A stretch of 10,775 bases of DNA from an uncultured Burkholderiales bacterium (GTDB lineage: Bacteria; Pseudomonadota; Gammaproteobacteria; Burkholderiales; Burkholderiaceae_C): the NCBI GenBank assembly GCA_903856875.1, contig CAIODE010000228.1, positions 1 to 10,775 of the forward strand, given 5' to 3'. Below are positions 1 to 6,277 of this stretch, in pieces; within the stretch, counting starts at the first letter, position 1; each line of letters begins with the position of its first letter. The position numbers and the translations under genes are program-made. The notes beneath the pieces were generated by a model that worked only from the letters and a program-made list of their open reading frames with translations, had not been told where the DNA came from and ran no database searches.

Positions 1-294
1 AATCCAAAAGGAGATTTTGGACTGTCTTCTGAGGGCTTGGCTTTGAACTTACCCAAAACGGCCAATTTGCTCACTTTCAGCACATTTGCCTTGTACAAAA
101 AAGAGTTCTTCACCGCCGCCTTGACGGGCTTGCCAGAAGGCAATCCGCAAGGCAAAGCTACGCCGTTGGCCCCCTTGTTGCGGGCGGCCATGGACCGCGG
201 TATGGTGAGTGCCAGCCTTTATACGGGCGCTTGGACGGATGTAGGTACCCCTGAGCGTTTAAGGGACTTAAACCAATTGCCTGGGACACCTTAA
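1..294 (+). CDS. murU: MurNAc-alpha-1-phosphate uridylyltransferase MurU, 3' part
   Basis: This is the C-terminal 97 residues of a sugar-1-phosphate nucleotidyltransferase, open from the first base and ending in TAA at 292-294. MurU converts MurNAc-1-phosphate and UTP to UDP-MurNAc in the cytoplasm, feeding recycled cell-wall sugar back into peptidoglycan precursors and bypassing MurA. Visible family marks are NPKGDFGL at the left edge, the F-x-x-x-x-L-Y-K-K-x-F-F segment typical of the 'figure of the protein's growing list' in this fold, and the conserved W-T-D-V-G-T-P-E-R-L near the C terminus (around 221-273 in DNA coordinates). The N-terminal nucleotide-binding motif lies outside the window. 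pepP follows after 33 bp on the same strand, so the two are probably cotranscribed. A related nucleotidyltransferase such as a hexose-1-P guanylyl- or thymidylyltransferase cannot be fully excluded from this fragment, but the presence of amgK in the same window supports MurU. Confidence 0.85.
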   Translation, partial: NPKGDFGLSSEGLALNLPKTANLLTFSTFALYKKEFFTAALTGLPEGNPQGKATPLAPLLRAAMDRGMVSASLYTGAWTDVGTPERLRDLNQLPGTP

Positions 295-327
295 ACTCAT
301 TCATCGTTCTTTGATAGACAACACAAT

Positions 328-1728
328 ATGACCCTTGATTCAAATTTGTACGCCAACCGCCGTGCTCAATTGGCTGCCAAGATGGCTGCGCAAGCCCCCA
401 ACAGCATTGCCATTATTCCCACTGCGCCAGAGCGCCAACGCAACCGTGACAGTGATTTCTTGTACAGGCATGACAGTTACTTTTACTACTTAACGGGTTT
501 TACCGAACCCAATGCATGGTTGGTCTTAAATTCAGACGGACACGCCACTTTGTTTTGTCAGCCCAAAGATTTAGAACGCGAAATTTGGGATGGTGTTCGA
601 TTGGGCCCTGAAGCGGCGCCATCTCAATTGGGCGTGCATGCCGCTTGGTCGGTGTCAGCCCTTGATGCCAAGTTGCCCGCCCTGCTTGAAAACAAGTCGG
701 TTGTTTGGTATCCCTTTGCAACCCACAAAGACTTGTCTGCGCGCATTGAAACAGGTCTCAACGCAGTTCGCTCGCGTGTGCGCTACGGCGCACTGTGCCC
801 TGAGCAACAACGCGATGTGTGCGGCATTTTGGATGAAATGCGTTTGGTCAAAGACGCGCATGAACTGGACATCATGCGCCGTGCCTCTCAAATCAGTGCG
901 GGCGCGCACATTCGCGCCATGAAAAGATCGGCAAGCATGCTCAGAGCAGGGCAAGATGTGCGTGAATACCACCTTGATGCCGAACTGCTTCACGAATTTC
1001 GCCAACATGGCTCCCAGTACACGGCGTATGGCTCGATTGTGGCCGGCGGTGCCAATGCGTGTGTCTTGCACTACCGCGCCGATGCGGCGCCTATTTTGAG
1101 CGGCGATTTGGTTTTGATCGATGCGGGCTGTGAGCTTGATGGCTATGCCAGCGACATCACACGCACCTTTCCTGCCAACGGCAAATTCAGCTCGGCACAA
1201 CGCGAACTTTATGACTTGGTATTGGCCTCGCAAGAGGCTGCCATTGCAGCCACGCATGAAGGCGCGCGTTTTGTAGATCCGCATGAAGCAACGGTCAAAG
1301 TGTTGGCGCAAGGCATGCTCGATGTCGGCCTTTTAGATGCCAACAAAGTGGGCACCGTGCAAGATGTGATTGCCAACCGAAGCTATTTCCAGTTTTACAT
1401 GCACCGAACCGGCCATTGGCTTGGCATGGATGTGCATGACTGCGGCAGCTATGTCGAGCCATCAGAAGTTGGCACCTTCAGTGAGCGCAAAGACCCCTTG
1501 AGCGGAGAACTCATCAAGGACCGCCCAAGTCGCATTTTGCGACCTGGCATGGTCTTGACCATTGAGCCGGGCATTTATGTCAGGCCCGCCCCAGGTGTCC
1601 CTGAGCGCTTCTACAACATTGGCATTCGAATTGAAGACGATGCGGTTGTGACAGCGCAAGGCTGCGAATTGATCACGCGCGGCGTGCCAGTGAAAGCCGA
1701 TGAAATTGAAGCCATCATGCGCGCTTGA
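328..1728 (+). CDS. pepP: Xaa-Pro aminopeptidase (aminopeptidase P, M24B)
   Basis: This cytoplasmic dimetal peptidase removes the N-terminal residue from peptides whose second residue is proline. The 466-residue product is slightly longer than E. coli PepP (about 440). The N-terminal creatinase-like domain covers roughly residues 6-150 and contains the typical D-S-x-F-x-Y-x-T-G-F segment near 49-58. The C-terminal pita-bread domain runs from about 175 to 455. All five expected metal ligands can be placed: D265 (LIDAG), D276 (SDITRTF), H363 (GHWLGMDVHD), E413 (TIEPGIY) and E436 (GIRIED). The catalytic histidines H248 (LHYR) and H370 are also present, so the enzyme should be active. The chosen ATG gives the full N-terminal domain, although no clear Shine-Dalgarno precedes it. 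It follows murU by 33 bp, suggesting cotranscription. In many related genomes I would expect ubiH next; here maeB follows instead. Confidence 0.95.
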   Translation: MTLDSNLYANRRAQLAAKMAAQAPNSIAIIPTAPERQRNRDSDFLYRHDSYFYYLTGFTEPNAWLVLNSDGHATLFCQPKDLEREIWDGVRLGPEAAPSQLGVHAAWSVSALDAKLPALLENKSVVWYPFATHKDLSARIETGLNAVRSRVRYGALCPEQQRDVCGILDEMRLVKDAHELDIMRRASQISAGAHIRAMKRSASMLRAGQDVREYHLDAELLHEFRQHGSQYTAYGSIVAGGANACVLHYRADAAPILSGDLVLIDAGCELDGYASDITRTFPANGKFSSAQRELYDLVLASQEAAIAATHEGARFVDPHEATVKVLAQGMLDVGLLDANKVGTVQDVIANRSYFQFYMHRTGHWLGMDVHDCGSYVEPSEVGTFSERKDPLSGELIKDRPSRILRPGMVLTIEPGIYVRPAPGVPERFYNIGIRIEDDAVVTAQGCELITRGVPVKADEIEAIMRA

Positions 1729-1741
1729 ATGCTAAATCAGA

Positions 1742-1756
1742 CCCTCAATCTGAGGG
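1742..1756 (+). other. Short hairpin in pepP-maeB spacer (first)
   Basis: CCCTCA (1742-1747) and TGAGGG (1751-1756) are perfect reverse complements around a 3-nt loop, starting 14 bp after the pepP stop. No T-run follows, so it is not a canonical intrinsic terminator. It could protect the pepP mRNA 3' end or attenuate transcription into maeB. Function is inferred only. Confidence 0.4.
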
Positions 1757-1787
1757 CCTAAAATCAGGCATAGCAGAACGCCAGCAC

Positions 1788-1802
1788 CTTCACTCTGTGA
1801 AG
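1788..1802 (+). other. Short hairpin in maeB leader (second)
   Basis: CTTCAC (1788-1793) and GTGAAG (1797-1802) pair perfectly around TCT, ending 31 bp before the maeB ATG. It has the same 6-3-6 geometry as the hairpin 32 bp upstream. No T-run follows. It may be a leader structure of maeB; no known riboswitch is recognised here. Confidence 0.35.
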
Positions 1803-1820
1803 CAGGCGTCAATTGCCCCA

Positions 1821-1826
1821 AAGGAG
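1821..1826 (+). promoter_or_regulatory. maeB ribosome binding site
   Basis: AAGGAG lies 7 nt upstream of the ATG at 1834. It decides the start of maeB at 1834 over an in-frame TTG at 1813, which has no such site. It is the best Shine-Dalgarno match in the window, consistent with strong translation of this enzyme. Confidence 0.85.
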
Positions 1827-1833
1827 ATCGAAC

Positions 1834-4134
1834 ATGACCCAATACAATGCCGAAGAGCGCCGCGCTCAATTGCGCCGCGCTGCCCTCGAATACCACGAAT
1901 TTCCTACCCCCGGCAAAATCTCCATTGCGGCCACCAAGCAATTGGTGAATCAGCACGACTTGGCGCTGGCCTATTCGCCAGGTGTGGCAGCGCCGTGCGA
2001 AGAAATTGTCAAAGACCCCAACGCGGCATTCAAATACACCAGCCGCGGTAATTTGGTGGGCGTGATCACCAACGGTACAGCTGTTTTGGGCTTGGGTGAC
2101 ATTGGCCCCTTGGCCAGCAAACCCGTGATGGAGGGCAAGGCGGTGCTCTTCAAAAAATTCTCAGGCATTGATGTGTTTGACATCGAAATCAATGAAAAGG
2201 ACCCAGAGAAGTTGGTCGAGATCATTGCTGCGCTTGAGCCCACATTTGGCGGTATCAACCTCGAAGACATCAAGGCCCCAGATTGTTTCTATGTCGAACG
2301 CAAATTGCGCGAGCGCATGAAAATCCCCGTTTTTCACGACGATCAGCATGGCACGGCCATCACGGTTGGTGCGGCCATTTTGAACGGCTTGAAAGTGGTG
2401 GGCAAAGACGTTGGCAAAGTGAAATTGGTCACCTCAGGCGCTGGTGCGGCGGCTTTGGCTTGTCTTGGTTTGTTGGTCAAGCTGGGCATCCCGCGTGAAA
2501 ATATTTGGGTCACCGATTTGGCGGGCTTGGTCTACGAAGGCCGCACCGAATTGATGGACGAAGACAAAATTCAGTTTTCACAAAAAACATCGCAACGAAC
2601 TTTGGCAGAGGCCATTGAGAGTGCTGACGTGTTCTTGGGCTTGTCCGCTGGCGGTGTGTTGAAACCAGACATGGTGAAAAAAATGGCGGCCAAGCCTTTG
2701 ATTTTTGCCTTGGCCAACCCCAACCCTGAAATCTTGCCCGAAGAGGTCAAAGCGATTCGCGATGACGCCATCATGGCCACGGGGCGCACCGACTACCCCA
2801 ACCAAGTCAACAACGTTTTGTGCTTTCCTTACATCTTCCGCGGAGCCCTAGACAGCGGCGCGACCACCATCACGCAAGAGATGGAAATTGCCGCGGTGTA
2901 TGCCATTGCTGAATTGGCGCAAGCCGAGCAAAGTGAAGTGGTGGCGGCCGCGTATGCGGGCGAGCCCTTGGTCTTTGGCCCTGAGTATTTAATTCCCAAG
3001 CCATTCGATCCGCGTTTGATGATCAAAATTGCGCCGGCGGTTGCGCAAGCCGCAGCGGACAGTGGTGTGGCGCTCAGACCGATCGCTGACATGGAAGCCT
3101 ATCGCGAGCGTTTGCAAAGCTTTGTGTATGCCTCTGGCACGACCATGAAGCCCATTTACACCGCCGCCAAGCGAGGCCTCAAAAAACGCGTGGCCTACAG
3201 TGAAGGTGAAGAAGAGCGCGTGTTGCGGGCTGCGCAAATTGTTTCAGATGAAGGTTTGGCGCGCCCTACCCTCATTGGCCGCCCCGCAGTGATTGCCGAG
3301 CGCATTGAAAAATTTGGTTTGCGATTGAAAGAAGAGTTGGATTACGACATTGTGAATGTTGAGCAAGATTCACGTTACCGTGATTTCTGGCAAACCTACC
3401 ATCGCATGACAGAGCGAAAAGGCATCACGGTTCAAATGGCCAAAATAGAAATGCGTCGCCGTTTATCCTTGATCGGGACGATGCTCCTGCACAAAGGCGA
3501 CGTCGATGGCCTTATTTGTGGCACGTGGGGAACCAATGCCACTCACTTGCCTTATGTTGAGCAAGTGATTGGAAAGCGCCCTGGTGTGAATACGTTTGCT
3601 TGCATGAACGGTTTGCTGCTACCCAATCGCCAAGTCTTTTTGGTCGACACGCATGTCAATTACGACCCGACGGCAGAGCAGTTGGCCGAAATTACAGTCA
3701 TGGCCGCCCACGAAATGAAGCGCTTTGGCATTCACCCTAAAGCGGCCTTGTTGTCGCACTCCAACTTTGGCACCTCCAATGAACCCAGCGCCGTGAAAAT
3801 GCGAGACACCTTGGCCTTGCTGCAGAAAAACGCGCCTTGGTTAGAAGTGGATGGCGAAATGCATGGCGACATTGCTTTGGATGGCGAAGCACGCGAGCTG
3901 CTCATGCCCCACGGCACTTTGCACGGCGATGCCAACCTCTTGGTCTGTCCCAATATTGACGCGGCCAATATTTCCTACAACCTGCTGAAAACAGCGGCGG
4001 GCGGCAATATTGCCGTCGGACCTGTTCTTTTGGGCGCCGCCAAACCGGTTCACATCCTGACGCCCAGCGCCACTGTGCGCCGAATTGTGAACATGACCGC
4101 CCTGACGGTTGCGGACGCTAACGCCGTTCGATAG
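1834..4134 (+). CDS. maeB: NADP-dependent malic enzyme, MaeB type (malic enzyme + phosphotransacetylase-like domain)
   Basis: This enzyme oxidatively decarboxylates malate to pyruvate, giving NADPH and linking the TCA cycle with gluconeogenic and acetyl-CoA metabolism. The product is 766 residues, matching the usual 750-770 of the two-domain bacterial family. Residues about 1-430 form the malic enzyme: Y47 in LAYSPG (general acid), K102 in MEGKAVLF (general base), E144/D145 in [18 protein letters not shown] at 167-175 (metal site) and the dinucleotide-binding SGAGAAA at 201-207. Residues about 435-766 form a phosphotransacetylase-like domain ([12 protein letters not shown] at 456-467, [13 protein letters not shown] near 641-653). 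In E. coli MaeB the second domain is known to be regulatory, responding to acetyl-CoA, rather than catalytic; the same is inferred here. It has its own strong ribosome binding site and a 105-bp upstream spacer with two hairpins, so it may be transcribed separately from pepP. Confidence 0.95.
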   Translation: MTQYNAEERRAQLRRAALEYHEFPTPGKISIAATKQLVNQHDLALAYSPGVAAPCEEIVKDPNAAFKYTSRGNLVGVITNGTAVLGLGDIGPLASKPVMEGKAVLFKKFSGIDVFDIEINEKDPEKLVEIIAALEPTFGGINLEDIKAPDCFYVERKLRERMKIPVFHDDQHGTAITVGAAILNGLKVVGKDVGKVKLVTSGAGAAALACLGLLVKLGIPRENIWVTDLAGLVYEGRTELMDEDKIQFSQKTSQRTLAEAIESADVFLGLSAGGVLKPDMVKKMAAKPLIFALANPNPEILPEEVKAIRDDAIMATGRTDYPNQVNNVLCFPYIFRGALDSGATTITQEMEIAAVYAIAELAQAEQSEVVAAAYAGEPLVFGPEYLIPKPFDPRLMIKIAPAVAQAAADSGVALRPIADMEAYRERLQSFVYASGTTMKPIYTAAKRGLKKRVAYSEGEEERVLRAAQIVSDEGLARPTLIGRPAVIAERIEKFGLRLKEELDYDIVNVEQDSRYRDFWQTYHRMTERKGITVQMAKIEMRRRLSLIGTMLLHKGDVDGLICGTWGTNATHLPYVEQVIGKRPGVNTFACMNGLLLPNRQVFLVDTHVNYDPTAEQLAEITVMAAHEMKRFGIHPKAALLSHSNFGTSNEPSAVKMRDTLALLQKNAPWLEVDGEMHGDIALDGEARELLMPHGTLHGDANLLVCPNIDAANISYNLLKTAAGGNIAVGPVLLGAAKPVHILTPSATVRRIVNMTALTVADANAVR

Positions 4135-4142
4135 TTCCCGCC

Positions 4143-4166
4143 GGGGAATTCCCCTTTATTGGGGAA
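4143..4166 (+). other. Overlapping alternative hairpins after maeB
   Basis: GGGGAATTCCCC (4143-4154) is a perfect 12-bp palindrome. Its right half also pairs in a second structure, TTCCCC (4149-4154) with GGGGAA (4161-4166) around TTTATT. The two stems are mutually exclusive in RNA. A T-run occurs only at 4177-4182, 10 nt after the second stem, so it would be a poor intrinsic terminator. It may cap the maeB transcript 3' end, or the palindrome may bind a dimeric protein. No assignment can be made. Confidence 0.4.
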
Positions 4167-4171
4167 AGTAC

Positions 4172-4200
4172 TTGCATTTTTTAGCGCATTGCGGCACACT
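4172..4200 (+). promoter_or_regulatory. Possible promoter for the ribonuclease gene
   Basis: TTGCAT (4172-4177) and CACACT (4195-4200) are spaced by 17 bp, about 80 bp before the ribonuclease ATG. The -35 match is fair and the -10 match poor (3 of 6), so this is a weak candidate. The 145-bp gap and the hairpins after maeB make a separate promoter likely somewhere in this spacer. Confidence 0.2.
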
Positions 4201-4279
4201 AGCGCCTACGAATTTCCGGGTTTACCCGTGGGTTTTGAAGGTTAAAAGTGGGTGTACGGCATCGTGTCACAGGAATGAA

Positions 4280-4684
4280 ATGCGCTCTAAAACGCTTGAT
4301 TTTGCTGCGCTAGCCGTCTGTTGGGGCCTCTTGTTTGCGCCTTGCACAAATTTGGTGCAGGCCAAATCAGTGGCCGAAGCAGTTGTCGTTGCCCCCATTG
4401 CTTTACAGGACTTGCCCAAAGAGGGCCAAGAAACCTATCTACTCATCCGTCAGGGTGGGCCGTTTCGGTACGAAAAAGATGGTGTTGTTTTTGGCAATCG
4501 AGAGCGGCAATTGCCACAAGCAAAGCGTGGTTTTTACCGCGAATATACCGTCAAAACCCCAGGTGAAAAGAGCCGTGGCGCCCGTCGAATTGTGTGTGGA
4601 GGGGATGAACTTCGCGTGCCAAAACATTGTTTTTACACGCAAGACCACTACACCAGTTTTAGGGAAATTGTGAACGTGCCGTGA
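4280..4684 (+). CDS. Secreted guanyl-specific ribonuclease (RNase Sa/barnase superfamily)
   Basis: The 134-residue product starts with a Sec signal peptide: M-R-S-K, a hydrophobic stretch around 7-20 and a likely cleavage after VQA at residue 28. The mature part of about 106 residues aligns by eye with Streptomyces RNase Sa: GPFRYEKDGVVFGNRE at 60-75, then YREYTV with catalytic E88, TPG, R99, R102-R103, and DHY with catalytic H123. The E-to-R spacing (E88/R103) equals that of RNase Sa (E54/R69). The family cleaves single-stranded RNA after guanosine. Between R103 and H123 there are four extra residues compared with RNase Sa, and C106 and C117 flank this loop and could form a disulfide. The ATG at 4280 was chosen because AGGA at 4271-4274 precedes it and it begins the signal peptide; the frame is open further upstream but with unlikely sequence. 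A barstar-family gene lies 119 bp downstream, as expected for a ribonuclease-inhibitor pair. Confidence 0.87.
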   Translation: MRSKTLDFAALAVCWGLLFAPCTNLVQAKSVAEAVVVAPIALQDLPKEGQETYLLIRQGGPFRYEKDGVVFGNRERQLPQAKRGFYREYTVKTPGEKSRGARRIVCGGDELRVPKHCFYTQDHYTSFREIVNVP

Positions 4685-4702
4685 AAGCGGTCGTTGCCAC
4701 TG

Positions 4703-4719
4703 TTTAGAGTGATTCTAAA
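4703..4719 (+). other. Inverted repeat between ribonuclease and barstar genes (first)
   Basis: TTTAGA (4703-4708) and TCTAAA (4714-4719) are perfect reverse complements around a 5-nt loop. It starts 18 bp after the ribonuclease stop. The AT-rich stem would be weak in RNA; it could equally be a protein-binding site. Confidence 0.35.
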
Positions 4720-4722
4720 GAT

Positions 4723-4744
4723 GAGTGCTTGCAAGCAAGCATTC
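4723..4744 (+). other. Inverted repeat between ribonuclease and barstar genes (second)
   Basis: GAGTGCTTG (4723-4731) pairs with CAAGCATTC (4736-4744), a 9-bp stem with one G-T pair and a CAAG loop. The inner TGCTTGCAAGCA (4726-4737) is itself a perfect 12-bp palindrome. No T-run follows, so it is not a classical terminator. Together with the preceding repeat it could uncouple expression of the ribonuclease from that of its inhibitor. Confidence 0.4.
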
Positions 4745-4803
4745 GGTATATGTCAATCAAAAGCCCAAAAGGCTGGTTTAAAAATTAGAGAGTGAGAACG
4801 GCG

Positions 4804-5415
4804 ATGGACAAGCCAATTCGACAGGACCAAGAGACACCCCTGAAAGGTGTGCGGACGAACATCGTCCAGTCGATTCGTGCATTTCGCGTGAGCGATCTGC
4901 AAGAAGCGGCAGATGGTTTGGGACAACACTTTTTGTATGCCAATTTGTCCAAGGCACAAAGCAAACAAGATGTGCTCGATTTGATCGCAGCACAGTTCAC
5001 ACTGCCCTCTCACTTTGGCAAGAACTTTGATGCCTTGTATGACAGCATGACCGATCCATTGCACAAGTCTGGCCCTCAGCCTGGCTTTATTGTGGTCTTG
5101 GAGCACATTCCTGCCAATTTAAAGTTTGACAAAGAAGCCCGTGAACAGTTGCTCGATATTTTCCGAGACACTGCCGATTATTGGGGTGACCGCAAAGTGC
5201 CCTTCCGCTGCTTCTATTCTTTCTCTGTTGCACGGGCTACGACTGCCGGTGCCGAGAAAATGGCCGATGCCGCACCAGAGTTGGATGCCGATGGTGTTGA
5301 AATGCTGGTTGAAGAAGGCGAAAAAATGCCAACCGATAAGCTGGTCGATGTGTCGCCTTTGGCGCTTCGCATGAGCAGCCCCTTCAATGCCGGCTATTGG
5401 CTCGCAGCCGCGTAA
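4804..5415 (+). CDS. Barstar-family ribonuclease inhibitor with C-terminal extension
   Basis: The 203-residue product contains a barstar domain at about 40-140. Its hallmark is F-T-L-P-S-H-F-G-K-N-F-D-A-L-Y-D at 65-80, corresponding to L-P-E-Y-Y-G-E-N-L-D-A-L-W-D of Bacillus barstar, and both barnase-contacting aspartates are kept (D76 and D80). There is no signal peptide, so it is cytoplasmic and would neutralise any ribonuclease not yet exported. A leader of about 40 residues and an acidic tail of about 60 residues (142-203) exceed the roughly 90-residue Bacillus protein; the tail matches nothing I recognise. The ATG at 4804 has GAGA 6 nt upstream; an in-frame GTG at 4792 would add four residues. 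It follows the ribonuclease gene on the same strand with 119 bp between. That it inhibits this particular ribonuclease is inferred from adjacency and from the known ability of barstar to bind RNase Sa. Confidence 0.87.
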   Translation: MDKPIRQDQETPLKGVRTNIVQSIRAFRVSDLQEAADGLGQHFLYANLSKAQSKQDVLDLIAAQFTLPSHFGKNFDALYDSMTDPLHKSGPQPGFIVVLEHIPANLKFDKEAREQLLDIFRDTADYWGDRKVPFRCFYSFSVARATTAGAEKMADAAPELDADGVEMLVEEGEKMPTDKLVDVSPLALRMSSPFNAGYWLAAA

Positions 5416-5474
5416 TCAGCGCACACTGTTATCTAGGAACTTATATCTGCAAACGTCAATCTGCAACTGAGTTA

Positions 5475-5512
5475 AAAAAAGCGCAAAGGCCAAAATGCCG
5501 ATGCGCTTTTTT
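5475..5512. terminator. Bidirectional intrinsic terminator between barstar and rsmA
   Basis: AAAAAAGCGCA (5475-5485) is the exact reverse complement of TGCGCTTTTTT (5502-5512). A GGC/GCC mini-stem (5488-5490 with 5497-5499) sits inside the 16-nt loop. The GC stem is followed by a run of six T on the + strand and seven T on the - strand, so it should stop transcripts from both convergent gene groups. It lies 59 bp after barstar and 9 bp beyond the rsmA stop. Confidence 0.88.
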
Positions 5513-5521
5513 AATTGAACA

Positions 5522-6277
5522 TCAGGAGTTCAAGGCCATGACCAACTGAAGGTATTCTTCAACCGGAACTTCTTCTGCACGCCGTTGCACGTCAAAATCT
5601 CCCGCAAAATTTCGCTCTGTTAACCATGCACCCAAGGTGTGTCTTAACAATTTGCGACGTTGGCTGAAAGCCACTTGAACCATTTTTTCTAAGAGCTTGA
5701 CTTCGATGTTGGCCGGCTCAATGCGCGGCACCATTCTCACGACTGCGCTGTCAACGCGCGGCGGCGGGTCAAAGCTTTTGGGTGGCACGAACAGCACATT
5801 TTCCATCTCATAGCGCCACTGCAACATGACAGACAAACGGCCGTAGTCTGACGTGGCTGGAGAGGCCACCATTCGGTCAACCACTTCTTTTTGCAGCATG
5901 AAGTGTTGATCTTCAATGGCACCCACATGCGCTAGCAAGTGAAACAAAATAGGCGTGGAGATGTTGTAGGGTAAGTTGCCAACCACCCGCAGTTTTTGAC
6001 CGGCAGCCAGAGCCGTGAAATCAACGCGCAAGACATCCGATTCCACCACGGTGAGCTGTTTGTGAAGACGAAGGCGCAATGCCAGGTCGCGGTCTAGCTC
6101 AATGACAGTCAGATGCCCTAAGCGCTCAACCAAAGGTTGTGTGAGTGCCGCTAAGCCAGGTCCAATTTCAACCATGGCTTGATGGGCCTCTGGATGTATC
6201 GCATTCACGATGGCATCAATGATGCCGCGGTCAGATAAAAAGTGTTGCCCGAAACGTTTGCGTGGAATGTGCTTCAT
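5522..6277 (-). CDS. rsmA: 16S rRNA (adenine1518/1519-N6)-dimethyltransferase
   Basis: RsmA (KsgA) uses S-adenosylmethionine to dimethylate two adjacent adenines in helix 45 of 16S rRNA late in 30S assembly. The 251-residue protein is about 20 residues shorter than E. coli KsgA but complete. It shows K-R-F-G-Q-H-F-L at 7-14, the SAM-binding V-E-I-G-P-G-L at 36-42, E60 at the end of the second strand, D81, the catalytic N-L-P-Y at 101-104, [17 protein letters not shown] at 163-177 and the C-terminal F-S-Q-R-R-K-L-L-R at 204-212. Its ATG overlaps the surA stop (ATGA, 6274-6277). No Shine-Dalgarno is present; the bases before the ATG on the coding strand read CCTCCCC, so it probably depends on coupling to surA translation. 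It is the last gene of the lptD-surA-rsmA operon. pdxA, which lies between surA and rsmA in E. coli, is missing. Confidence 0.96.
   Translation of the reverse strand: MKHIPRKRFGQHFLSDRGIIDAIVNAIHPEAHQAMVEIGPGLAALTQPLVERLGHLTVIELDRDLALRLRLHKQLTVVESDVLRVDFTALAAGQKLRVVGNLPYNISTPILFHLLAHVGAIEDQHFMLQKEVVDRMVASPATSDYGRLSVMLQWRYEMENVLFVPPKSFDPPPRVDSAVVRMVPRIEPANIEVKLLEKMVQVAFSQRRKLLRHTLGAWLTERNFAGDFDVQRRAEEVPVEEYLQLVMALNS

Noticed and set aside
655..1311. 218-codon open frame on the - strand inside pepP
   Set aside because: It is fully antisense to a well-conserved enzyme gene, its product resembles no family, and the composition fits a shadow of pepP codon usage.
4109..4279. Upstream in-frame extension of the ribonuclease ORF overlapping maeB
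   Set aside because: It would place 57 unusual residues before a clear signal peptide and has no ribosome binding site; the ATG at 4280 with AGGA upstream is the better start.
5445..5466. Direct repeat ATCTGCAA (5445-5452 and 5459-5466) after barstar
   Set aside because: Only 8 bp, two copies, no associated element; probably chance.
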